Positions 16,378 through 23,775 of a stretch of DNA of 23,775 nucleotides are shown here, piece after piece. Both the position numbers and the translations under genes were made by a program. The notes under the pieces were generated by a model. That model saw only the letters and a program-made list of their open reading frames with translations. It was not told the DNA's origin and ran no database searches. Positions within the stretch are counted from its first letter, which is position 1. Each line of letters begins with the position of its first letter. Origin of the DNA: a virus; the IMG/VR virus record IMGVR_UViG_3300042392_000667, positions 1-23,775 of that record; one strand, written 5' to 3'.

Positions 16378-18386
16378 TATTCACCTCCGAGGGCTGCAGC
16401 GACATCTTCAGGCAGCTGCCCACTAGACATCATCTCTTGTGCCAGTTGCTGTTCAGGCGAGATACCGCCTGGCTGTCCTGGCTGTTGTGCGTTGGCAGGT
16501 AGCATCTCAGGCGGCATTTCGCCCATCTCTCCGCCATTCATCATCTCCGTACCAGTAGCCGCTCCGGCCTGTCGGAATGCGTTCATTGCCGAAGCCTGCT
16601 GCTCTGCGAACTGCGCTTCTGCGCCAGGAGGTGCCTGAACTGGTCCCTGCTGTTGCTGCATCTGAGCCTGCATCTGAGCCTGCATCTGCTGGAGCTGCAT
16701 GAACATCATCATGAGCTGGCCCATCGTGAGCACTGCTGCTGGGTTCAGTGTTGCGTCGGTCTGCTCGTCGCGGATGAGCTCCTTCTCGCCCTCTGGGTCT
16801 TCCACGCCAACGCGGTCCATTGCGCGCTCTGCGCTCCAGACTCGACCTTGTACGAGGTTGAGAGCGGTCTGAGCAAGCTCCAGCGTGTCTCGTGGGGTGA
16901 GCTCAGGTGGGGTAATCTCAATACGGTACTCTGCGCCGATGACTTCGCCGACTGCCTTGTCCTTCTCTTCCCAAAGGCGAGCGGACATCTCCCAGACCTT
17001 CTTGATCCAGGAGTACAGAAGCTTGCGCTTCGGAGCAATGCGCTGCTCGTAGTTAGCCACAAGGGAAGCGATTGCTCGGCTTGAGCCGAGAACGCTGGAT
17101 GGGGCAAGGCCGAGGAGCAGGTCGTTAAGACCAGTCACCACCGCAATTTCGCGGTCAATGCGCTTGTTGTAATCTTCTACTTGGAACTCAGGGATGAACG
17201 GCGTAATCGGTCGCAGCTCATTGCCAGGTCCTGGAGTTGCAACGCGGCCCGGCTTCGGGATCGCGCTAGCTGGCACTTCATCTGGGGCGTCGCCTCCAAC
17301 GAGCTGCCACATCTGTCCGCCGACGACCGACTGGATCATCTGGGCTTGAGCAGTAATTCGCTCGTCCTTCTCGCGGAGAAGCTGCTCTACGTCAAACAGT
17401 TCCGACTTGCCGTACGGGCTGCCTGGGATCATGCTATTGCGCAGCGGGATGTATGGCAGGAGTCCGCCAAGCTCTGGGTGCTTGCTGGATCGGACAACGG
17501 TGTTGCCGACGATCAGGGCGTTGCACACAATCGGAGCCTTGCCCGGCTTGGTTGGGTGCTTGTACCAGTAGTCAAGAACAGTGATCTTCATCTCGTCGTA
17601 GGCTGTCTGTACACGGGCAGGGTCTCGGCTGTACTCCTTAGTGTACAGATTAGCAAGCGGATCTGAGTGGCCAGCGTGGTAGGTGTATGGGTGCCACTGA
17701 TTGCCCTCTTGGACAGGGATCACATCAAGACCAAAGTCTTCCTTAACCGCCTGTGGGCTGAGGCCGTAGGTGTAGATGGCCCAGTCAATGCGGTTGTAGT
17801 TGGAGTCGCCGTATCCAAGATACAGGTTCTCTGGGGTGTCAATGATGCTGACCTTAGGAATCTTGGCGATTGGGTCCCAGCTTACCTTGGCAGCGGTGGT
17901 ACCGTAGAGGCTCTTAAACAAGCAGGCTTCTTCCAGGCGCACTTCAAACTCATTTGCCTCAAACCATGCGAAGAATAGTCGCTCTCGGCGAGCTGCCGAC
18001 TGCCGACCAGCCTTGTCCATAGCGGTAGGAACATAGTTGATGACTGGCACAACGGCCTGCAGAGATGCTGGAATGTTGACATACGAAGGATGTACGTTGA
18101 CAGAAACGTGCGCACGCCCGGCAGTGCGAGCTGACGGGTCCTCCGCCCAGTGATCGGCACCGCCGAGCGTGAGCGTGTTTGGGTTGTAGAAGTGGTCGTA
18201 TCGTCGGAATTGTGATCGAAGGCGTGCCTGCTCTGGCTCCTGGAGCTGCTTCTTAGTGTAAGCTTCCTTCAGGAGAGCGTACTCTTCGCTGGTTGACGGG
18301 TCAACTTCCTGCATCTGCAGTGACGCTGCAGCCATAGAAATGGCCTTTGCCTCGTACGGCGGCAGCTTAACGGGCGGAATAGCCAT
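16377..18386 (-). CDS. Portal protein, 669 aa
   Basis: The portal forms the dodecameric ring at the capsid vertex through which DNA passes. The call rests on position directly after the large terminase (shared TAATG), length, and a portal-like core. That core runs from an N-terminal helical region, through wing-type segments (CLFKSLYGTTAAKVSWD, then IDTPENLYLGYG), to a region with SPYGKSELFDVEQLLREKDERITAQ and a long helix before a VTGLNDLLLG loop and SSRAIASLVANYEQR. The C-terminal 120 residues are low complexity, rich in Met, Gln, Gly and Pro (QMQAQMQAQMQQQQ, then PPEMLPANAQQPGQPGG). These probably form a flexible barrel extension or tail facing the capsid interior. GGAGG lies about 9 bases before the ATG. 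Specific family not assigned. Confidence 0.88.
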   Translation of the reverse strand: MAIPPVKLPPYEAKAISMAAASLQMQEVDPSTSEEYALLKEAYTKKQLQEPEQARLRSQFRRYDHFYNPNTLTLGGADHWAEDPSARTAGRAHVSVNVHPSYVNIPASLQAVVPVINYVPTAMDKAGRQSAARRERLFFAWFEANEFEVRLEEACLFKSLYGTTAAKVSWDPIAKIPKVSIIDTPENLYLGYGDSNYNRIDWAIYTYGLSPQAVKEDFGLDVIPVQEGNQWHPYTYHAGHSDPLANLYTKEYSRDPARVQTAYDEMKITVLDYWYKHPTKPGKAPIVCNALIVGNTVVRSSKHPELGGLLPYIPLRNSMIPGSPYGKSELFDVEQLLREKDERITAQAQMIQSVVGGQMWQLVGGDAPDEVPASAIPKPGRVATPGPGNELRPITPFIPEFQVEDYNKRIDREIAVVTGLNDLLLGLAPSSVLGSSRAIASLVANYEQRIAPKRKLLYSWIKKVWEMSARLWEEKDKAVGEVIGAEYRIEITPPELTPRDTLELAQTALNLVQGRVWSAERAMDRVGVEDPEGEKELIRDEQTDATLNPAAVLTMGQLMMMFMQLQQMQAQMQAQMQQQQGPVQAPPGAEAQFAEQQASAMNAFRQAGAATGTEMMNGGEMGEMPPEMLPANAQQPGQPGGISPEQQLAQEMMSSGQLPEDVAAALGGE
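16657..16688 (-). repeat. 12-bp tandem repeat in the portal C-terminal tail
   Basis: Two exact copies of TGCATCTGAGCC (16657-16668 and 16669-16680) and a partial third (TGCATCTG) lie in tandem. They encode repeated MQAQ units in the Gln/Met-rich tail. The near-identical DNA suggests recent slippage expansion. Confidence 0.75.
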
Positions 18387-19879
18387 TAATCAGAACCTCC
18401 AAAGTAAGTGAATACTGGGTTTTCAACGTACCCAGATCCATGCCTAATAGCATAGCGCACAGCTACGGCCAAAGCCATCACCGCGTCCTGCTCCAACTTT
18501 TTGTCGTCTAGCTTGTATGAAAGCAACTGACGACGTAATTGCATCCATACCCCTGTCCGGGGAAACTTGATCATCTTCTTATCCATTACAGCTTTTAGGT
18601 CCGAGAGCAGCTCAAGCTTCTTAGCCTTTGTTCCGCCGAAGTCGTATCCCCTTAACGGCTTGATCACGCTAAACTCTTGCTTGAACAGTTTACCTCCGAA
18701 TCCTGTCTCATCCACTACCGTCACGCATGTCGACTGTTGACTGTAGAGCAGATGTCCTTCTCTAACCATATTCACAATCGCTTGTATGGTTTGTTTTCCA
18801 CCTCTTGTCCTCGCTCGCACTCCAATTATACCATTTCTGTCGGTGCTGTCAAGTGTGATGGCCCAGGTACTATCACTAGAGATGCCAGGGTCGCAGCCCT
18901 GGATGTATCGGTGCTTGCCAGCTGGGAGCTGCTCGGGTGGCAGGGTGTCCACAAAACAGGCGTCTACCGAGGCGGAACTGAAGTATGAGTCCGATGCCTC
19001 AATGAAATACCCATCAATGTTCTGTGGGATGAGGTACTCCGCCTGTTGCCGAAGGATGGCATCAAATGTGTCAGTAGCTAGACCGTACCCAACGTTGTCC
19101 CTGGTTGATAGGCGGAAGCTAAAGAACTGTGGATCTCGGTCTGGGTTGGCGTCGTTGCCCATTTCCCAGAGGTCGGCGTAGTCGTTAATGCCCTCGGTTG
19201 GGGTGCCGATGAAGTGGAGCTGGCCACCAGTGGAGAGTCGACGAAGGTTCAGAACCTCTTGGTAGATCTGGATGAGGTGGGGCTCAAAGGCCGCCTCGTC
19301 AAAAGAGATGCCATTCATGTCCTTGCCGAGGAGGGCCTTAGCCTTATCCTGGGTTGTGCGGAAGTGAATGTTCGCTCCGCCCACAAGGGGGTGGAACTGT
19401 AGCCAGAGGTACTCGCCCCGATACTTCTTGGTGTGCTCCACTACCCTGCCAATCTCTGAGATTAGGGGGCAGCCCCGGCCTCTCTGTGCCGGGTGACCGC
19501 CTTCCAGAATCATAGCTACCTCACGGTGTACGAGTTCAGCAGTCTCCTGCTGGATACCAACGTGGTACCACTCGTACGGTGCCGTCTGCCACCGCATGGC
19601 ATCCTTGGATGTCCCGTCTGGTGGCTGAATGCCCAACTTGTAGAATGCGCTATGGAATACTGCTACTGCCATCCCCAGTGTCTTTCCTGCTCGGTTACCA
19701 GCAGAACACACAGTTGTGAGGTATTTAGGTCGCCAACCAGAGCCATCGCGAGCTGCAATCCCTGTAACCCAGCGCTCCTGGCCCGGGTGTAGATCAATCC
19801 CCAGCCACCTCTTAGCGAAGAAGACAGGATCGTGCCTGCCAGCTGCTAGGTCTCTAGCAGCTTCGCTTGTTACGTTCAA
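18386..19879 (-). CDS. terL: Terminase large subunit (packaging ATPase/nuclease), 497 aa
   Basis: This is the motor that cuts concatemeric DNA and drives it into the prohead through the portal. Visible motifs are Walker A GNRAGKT at 61-67, preceded by the HPGQ adenine-binding-type motif at 31-34; Walker B ISFDEAAF with D194/E195; and the coupling motif GTPTEG at 225-230. An RNase H-like nuclease domain follows, with acidic residues D330 (GCDPG), D390/E391 (VVDETG) and D466 (EQDAVMALA). The length is normal for the family. The start is TTG, overlapping the preceding stop as TTGA; no ATG or GTG lies between it and the conserved N-terminal region, so the TTG is needed. An AAGGG sequence lies about 10 bases upstream. 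The portal gene begins on its stop (TAATG). A consensus promoter is embedded in the nuclease-domain coding sequence. Confidence 0.97.
   Translation of the reverse strand: MNVTSEAARDLAAGRHDPVFFAKRWLGIDLHPGQERWVTGIAARDGSGWRPKYLTTVCSAGNRAGKTLGMAVAVFHSAFYKLGIQPPDGTSKDAMRWQTAPYEWYHVGIQQETAELVHREVAMILEGGHPAQRGRGCPLISEIGRVVEHTKKYRGEYLWLQFHPLVGGANIHFRTTQDKAKALLGKDMNGISFDEAAFEPHLIQIYQEVLNLRRLSTGGQLHFIGTPTEGINDYADLWEMGNDANPDRDPQFFSFRLSTRDNVGYGLATDTFDAILRQQAEYLIPQNIDGYFIEASDSYFSSASVDACFVDTLPPEQLPAGKHRYIQGCDPGISSDSTWAITLDSTDRNGIIGVRARTRGGKQTIQAIVNMVREGHLLYSQQSTCVTVVDETGFGGKLFKQEFSVIKPLRGYDFGGTKAKKLELLSDLKAVMDKKMIKFPRTGVWMQLRRQLLSYKLDDKKLEQDAVMALAVAVRYAIRHGSGYVENPVFTYFGGSD
18825..18852 (-). promoter_or_regulatory. 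Consensus sigma-70-like promoter inside terL
   Basis: On the minus strand, a perfect TTGACA (18847-18852) is followed by a 16-base spacer and a perfect TATAAT (18825-18830). The bases just before the -10 are TGG, making an extended -10 (TGGTATAAT). It points towards the portal and the rest of the structural genes, whose first start is about 440 bases downstream. The identical 9-base extended -10 occurs in the promoter at 2196-2225. Confidence 0.65.
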
Positions 19880-20175
19880 GCTCTGCTGCCCTTATTTCGA
19901 GCGCTAATAGCAGCGGCCTTCTTCTTGGCGTCGGCTTTGCTGCTTGCTCCCCATGCCTGTAGGCTAAGGAGCAGGCGAGTAGGACGACCCTTCTCGTCTC
20001 GCTCCGGCCCCTGCATGTTCCCCATACGGGCCAAGAAAGAAGCTCGTCGTGGATTGTCGCCCTTCTTGACTGGTGGGCGTAGCTTCCCACCCTTGTAGGA
20101 TGCGCGACCCTTCGCGTTCAGGCCGCCCTTAGGGTTCTTCCCCTCTTTACGGGTCCAAGCTGGTGTCTTAGGCAT
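19876..20175 (-). CDS. DUF6321-like protein, 99 aa
   Basis: A small, very basic protein with the conserved-looking pattern TPAW-x-RKEGKNP-x-GGLNAKGRAS, GDNPRRASFLARMGNM, PTRLLLSL-x-AWGASSK and a Lys/Ala-rich C-terminus. I recognise this as the DUF6321 pattern known from phage and virus genomes; its function is not established. ATG 20175 is preferred: it has AGGAG 10 bases upstream and overlaps the small terminase stop as ATGCCTAA. An in-frame ATG at 20205 would add ten residues. It sits between the two terminase genes and its stop overlaps the large terminase start as TTGA. A packaging-linked DNA-binding role is only an inference from position and charge. Confidence 0.75.
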   Translation of the reverse strand: MPKTPAWTRKEGKNPKGGLNAKGRASYKGGKLRPPVKKGDNPRRASFLARMGNMQGPERDEKGRPTRLLLSLQAWGASSKADAKKKAAAISARNKGSRA

Positions 20176-20653
20176 GCTCTGTGATCTCCTCTGCTTCCAT
20201 CTCAATCATCTGTACTACTGGCCCCCCGCCGAGAATCCCGGCCAATGCTACCGAAAGCTCACGATCAGCGGACTTCTCAACCCTTCGGTCAATCATCTCC
20301 TGGGCTCGGAGACCTTCTGCCAGTGTTGGCAGCAGTTCACCAGAGTTTACCATAGATAGGACGTGGTCGCGGACCACAGAAGCTAGGTCGCCGTCGGTCT
20401 TAAGTGTCTTCTGATTCTTTTTAAACTGCTTCATTGCAGCTGCCTTAAGCGTCTGGAACTCGTCAGTCAGGTGATCTCGCTTGTGATTACCAAGTGTAAT
20501 CCTAGAAATGTAGCCGCCGTTGTCTTTAAGCCAATTGGCGATCTGCGTGTCTGGCACGCCTCGCTTCATGCGGCTGTTGATCTCATCGGCAAATGGGCTG
20601 CGGCAAGCAGCACACTGCACGAGTACCGGGCTAAGATTACCGAGTACGGCCAT
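20168..20653 (-). CDS. Putative terminase small subunit with CxxC/HxxxH site, 161 aa
   Basis: It lies one small gene upstream of the large terminase, the usual place for the DNA-recognition subunit of the packaging motor. Residues 14-61 combine C14-x2-C17 and H57-x3-H61, a likely zinc site, around a helix-turn-helix-like stretch (INSRMKRGVPDTQIANWLKD, then YISRITLGNHKRDH). Residues 62-125 are helical and basic to amphipathic, suitable for oligomerisation. The acidic C-terminus (EMEAEEITEHA) could contact the large subunit. The start overlaps the holin-like stop by 17 bases and the nearest SD-like GAGG is about 13 bases away, so translation may be coupled. Family membership is inferred from position and pattern. 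Confidence 0.65.
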   Translation of the reverse strand: MAVLGNLSPVLVQCAACRSPFADEINSRMKRGVPDTQIANWLKDNGGYISRITLGNHKRDHLTDEFQTLKAAAMKQFKKNQKTLKTDGDLASVVRDHVLSMVNSGELLPTLAEGLRAQEMIDRRVEKSADRELSVALAGILGGGPVVQMIEMEAEEITEHA

Positions 20654-20846
20654 ACTTAGCGTTGTCCTCGTCCAGCCAGCGCTGCAGTACGAGCAGTGCA
20701 GCGCTAATCGCTGAAGCTGCTACTGCCTTTGCGCCTTCGCCGTCAAGGTCAAAGATGCTTACGCCTAGCCCAAGGAAGACTGCGATTGCAGTCGACAGAG
20801 CCGCCTGAAGCGCGTCCAGGCTTGCGGCGATGATCTGTTCTTTCAT
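20637..20846 (-). CDS. Putative r1t-like holin, internal in-frame start, 69 aa
   Basis: An ATG at 20846 lies in frame inside the peptidase ORF and is preceded by AAAGGAG with an 8-base spacer (ACAAGACG), one of the best ribosome binding sites in the window. The resulting 69-residue protein starts MKEQIIAASLDALQ. It has two hydrophobic segments (about residues 17-32 and 40-56) joined by an FDLDGEGAK turn, and ends in a charged tail (LDEDNAKYGRTR). Size and pattern match class II holins of the r1t family, which form the membrane lesion that times lysis. The stop at 20637 overlaps the small terminase start by 17 bases. It could be expressed alone, alongside the fusion, or both. Confidence 0.62.
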   Translation of the reverse strand: MKEQIIAASLDALQAALSTAIAVFLGLGVSIFDLDGEGAKAVAASAISAALLVLQRWLDEDNAKYGRTR

Positions 20847-21665
20847 CGTCTTGTCTCCTTTGGCCACCTTGATTTTACCGACAATGCCCTGGGCGACCTG
20901 TAGGGCGAGAATCGTGTCTACCGCTGTCTTACCCTGGGTAGCGGGTTTCTGCGGCTCTACGGGCCGCAAATCGGCCTGTACGGTCGTTTTAGAGGTAGTC
21001 TGAGCAGCTAGCGTAGTAGCCACAAGTGCAGATGAGCTTACAGGCACGATCTGTGAGCTGAGCACCGCAGTTGGGGCAGGTGCGGATGACTTCTTCGGGA
21101 CTGCTGAGAAGATCAGGCAGCGCTTGTGTGGCAGGTCGCCCTTGGAGCTGGCAATCTTCTTGAGATCTGCAAGAGAGATCTCCACAGCATAGGTCTCTTT
21201 CCCCTTGCCGCTCATCGTTGGGTCCGCCCATTGTACCTTTCCTCCCACCATAATCGCGCAGGTCATGTGCCCGTACGTCTTGCCTGGCTTGCGCTTCTGG
21301 TGCGCCTTGTGCCATGCGCTCATAGGAACGGTCGCTGGGTAGCCCTTAGCCTGCTCTACGTTGATCCCTACAACCGCCCCAGCCTTCAGATACTCAACTA
21401 CCTGGTCCCATCCCTTTGGGTACCTAGGCTTTAGACCTACGAGTGGGGATGCCTTTACTAGCTGGGCAAGAGAGGTGGGCGTACCCTGACCCTCTACGTC
21501 TATCCTTCCAACCTTGGTGAGGAACTTGACACCATCGAATGAGTTGTAATTAGAGCCGGTAAGGAAGTTAGCGGCAGCCATAAGCGTGGCCGGACCGCAG
21601 TCGTCCATCCAGCCGTTGCCCTTCTCAATGTTGTCTGTCTGAGTTACGATCTTTAGTTTAGTCAT
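20637..21665 (-). CDS. C39-like cysteine peptidase (putative endolysin) with holin-like C-terminus, 342 aa
   Basis: The ATG at 21665 is preferred because GGGAG lies 3-4 bases upstream and the start shares TAATG with the preceding stop. An in-frame ATG at 21686 would add seven residues (MDEWWEI). Residues 1-190 look like a C39-type papain-fold peptidase: nucleophile C23 in DDCGPATLMAA, H133 in YGHMTCAIMV, D148 in WADP, and a possible oxyanion-helper Q9. In a phage lysis cassette this is most likely the peptidoglycan cross-link endopeptidase. Residues 191-245 are a Ser/Ala/Thr/Pro-rich linker. Residues 274-342 contain two hydrophobic spans (about 290-305 and 313-329) separated by an acidic DLDGE turn, as in r1t-type holins. 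M274 has its own strong Shine-Dalgarno sequence, so the holin part is probably also, or only, made separately. The linker overlaps a zinc-ribbon sequence in the -1 frame. Whether full-length fusion protein is the main product is uncertain. Confidence 0.75.
   Translation of the reverse strand: MTKLKIVTQTDNIEKGNGWMDDCGPATLMAAANFLTGSNYNSFDGVKFLTKVGRIDVEGQGTPTSLAQLVKASPLVGLKPRYPKGWDQVVEYLKAGAVVGINVEQAKGYPATVPMSAWHKAHQKRKPGKTYGHMTCAIMVGGKVQWADPTMSGKGKETYAVEISLADLKKIASSKGDLPHKRCLIFSAVPKKSSAPAPTAVLSSQIVPVSSSALVATTLAAQTTSKTTVQADLRPVEPQKPATQGKTAVDTILALQVAQGIVGKIKVAKGDKTMKEQIIAASLDALQAALSTAIAVFLGLGVSIFDLDGEGAKAVAASAISAALLVLQRWLDEDNAKYGRTR
20950..20968 (-). other. Small stem-loop downstream of the -1-frame stop
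   Basis: TGCGGC and GCCGCA form a perfect 6-bp stem around a 7-base loop. It lies about 20 bases past the stop of the -1-frame zinc-ribbon segment and about 100 bases before the internal holin start. No U-tract follows. It could pause ribosomes or polymerase, or be incidental. Confidence 0.3.
20989..21099 (-). other. Zinc-ribbon coding segment in the -1 frame of the peptidase ORF
   Basis: Reading one base back from the peptidase frame, DNA encoding residues about 190-226 of the main ORF gives PEEVIRT, then CPNCG, a seven-residue spacer, CKLIC, and TCGYYASCSDYL, followed at once by TAA (20989-20991). Five of the six cysteines form two CxxC-like knuckles. The CK-x-x-C, CGY and C-terminal CSD signature, with the stop just after CSD, is that of small bacterial and phage zinc-ribbon proteins, so it is unlikely to be accidental. 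The same DNA in the main frame gives only a low-complexity Ser/Ala/Thr linker. No ATG, GTG or TTG lies just upstream in this frame. The nearest ATGs are far inside the peptidase coding region, for example at 21315. Expression would need a -1 frameshift, an unusual start such as CTG, or correction of an indel. Confidence 0.5.
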
Positions 21666-21847
21666 TATCTCCCACCATTCATCCATGCTAGTACTCCACC
21701 GAGTCCGCTTATCCCAAGTAGTGCAATGACGAACTTCGCCAACCGATATGCTCCGCGTGTCTCCGCGAGCTCAACCTTGATATCCGCCAAGTCGCGCTCA
21801 ATGCGCTCAAGGCGTTCAAGGACCTGGCTGACGTCGTTCTTAGTCAT
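21665..21847 (-). CDS. XhlA-like coiled-coil membrane protein, 60 aa (lysis accessory)
   Basis: Residues 1-33 form an amphipathic heptad-rich segment (VLERLERIERDLADIKVELAETR). A single hydrophobic span follows at about 38-55 (FVIALLGISGLGGVLAW) and then a short NGGR tail. Small size, an N-terminal coiled coil and a C-terminal membrane helix match the haemolysin XhlA type of phage protein, which sits in the cytoplasmic membrane and takes part in host lysis together with a holin and an endolysin. Its start overlaps the stop of the 48-aa gene, and its stop shares TAATG with the peptidase start. Assignment is by architecture; a spanin-like or antiholin role cannot be excluded. Confidence 0.7.
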   Translation of the reverse strand: MTKNDVSQVLERLERIERDLADIKVELAETRGAYRLAKFVIALLGISGLGGVLAWMNGGR

Positions 21848-21986
21848 TTGCCTGTAGGTTCGTCATATCGCTTTTGCACGATCCGCATGTAGCTACAACT
21901 GGCTCAGAGGTATCAATGGCAAACACATAAACGACACCAGCTTCTTGGCATCCTTCGGTTTGGCAAGATCCAGAAAAATCAGTCAC
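21840..21986 (-). CDS. Small Cys-motif (zinc-ribbon-like) protein, 48 aa
   Basis: This short gene starts with GTG at 21986, one base after the fibre stop, and ends at TAA 21840-21842. A GAGGG Shine-Dalgarno sequence lies about 7 bases upstream, inside the end of the fibre gene. The product has two Cys pairs, C8-x4-C13 (SCQTEGC) and C34-x2-C37 (TCGSCK), which suggests one zinc site between two beta hairpins. The stop overlaps the next start as ATGACTAA, the same style of 8-base overlap seen between the small terminase and DUF6321-like genes. The next gene has only a weak ribosome binding site of its own, so translational coupling fits. I do not recognise a family. The role is unknown; the position suggests a lysis or structural accessory. 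Confidence rests on the RBS, the exact packing and the Cys pattern. Confidence 0.7.
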   Translation of the reverse strand: MTDFSGSCQTEGCQEAGVVYVFAIDTSEPVVATCGSCKSDMTNLQAND

Positions 21987-21987
21987 T

Positions 21988-23775
<1,788 letters not shown>

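Noticed and set aside
21080-21240. Programmed -1 frameshift site before the zinc-ribbon segment
   Set aside because: I checked the peptidase codons for X-XXY-YYZ heptamers. GGGGAAA (AAG GGG AAA) and GAAGAAG are the closest, but neither allows good re-pairing at both sites, so no specific slip site is claimed.

Overview
This window is a segment of a tailed bacteriophage genome (Caudoviricetes), free or integrated. It carries terminase, portal, scaffold, major capsid, connector, Dit-like, baseplate-hub-like and collagen-like fibre genes plus lysis and recombination genes. Every supported gene lies on the minus strand, so transcription runs from position 23775 towards 1. Most genes touch or overlap by 1 to 17 bases, and most have strong Shine-Dalgarno sequences (GGAGG or AAGGAG types). 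ATG, GTG and TTG starts are all used. The host is a bacterium with sigma-70-type promoters; the sequence alone does not name it. No tRNA, CRISPR array, insertion sequence, integrase or attachment site was seen, and no stretch over 300 bases lacks a gene.

Layout in transcription order. (1) 23775-21988: a tail fibre, cut by the window edge, with about 60 collagen-like G-X-Y triplets. (2) 21986-20637: a compact lysis cassette with a 48-residue Cys-motif protein, an XhlA-like coiled-coil membrane protein, and a C39-like cysteine peptidase ORF. That ORF ends in an r1t-holin-like segment with its own ribosome binding site and start, and it also carries a zinc-ribbon coding segment in the -1 frame. 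(3) 20653-18386: DNA packaging (small terminase candidate, DUF6321-like protein, large terminase). (4) 18386-6641: portal, two very large proteins (939 and 1662 aa, probably virion or ejection proteins), scaffold, and an N4 gp56-like major capsid protein with an extra C-terminal beta domain. (5) 6577-2212: head-tail connector, Dit-like distal tail protein, and a Gp37-like hub protein interrupted by about 500 residues that include a DNRLRE-type domain. (6) 2153-1: nucleic-acid genes (DEDD-type exonuclease, small HAD phosphatase, Cas4/RecB-like Fe-S nuclease, and an ERF-type single-strand annealing protein cut by the window edge).

Regulation: three sigma-70-like promoters can be read on the minus strand. 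One with perfect -35 and -10 boxes lies inside the large terminase gene. One, with an extended -10, precedes the nucleic-acid module. One lies in the end of the HAD gene, upstream of the nuclease/ERF pair. The last two each carry a perfect 19-bp palindrome with 7-5-7 geometry over the core promoter, which suggests repressor control of the nucleic-acid module. Strong hairpins follow the capsid gene and the HAD gene.

The most unusual locus is the lysis ORF at 20637-21665, where a peptidase, a zinc ribbon in another frame and an in-frame holin start are superposed.
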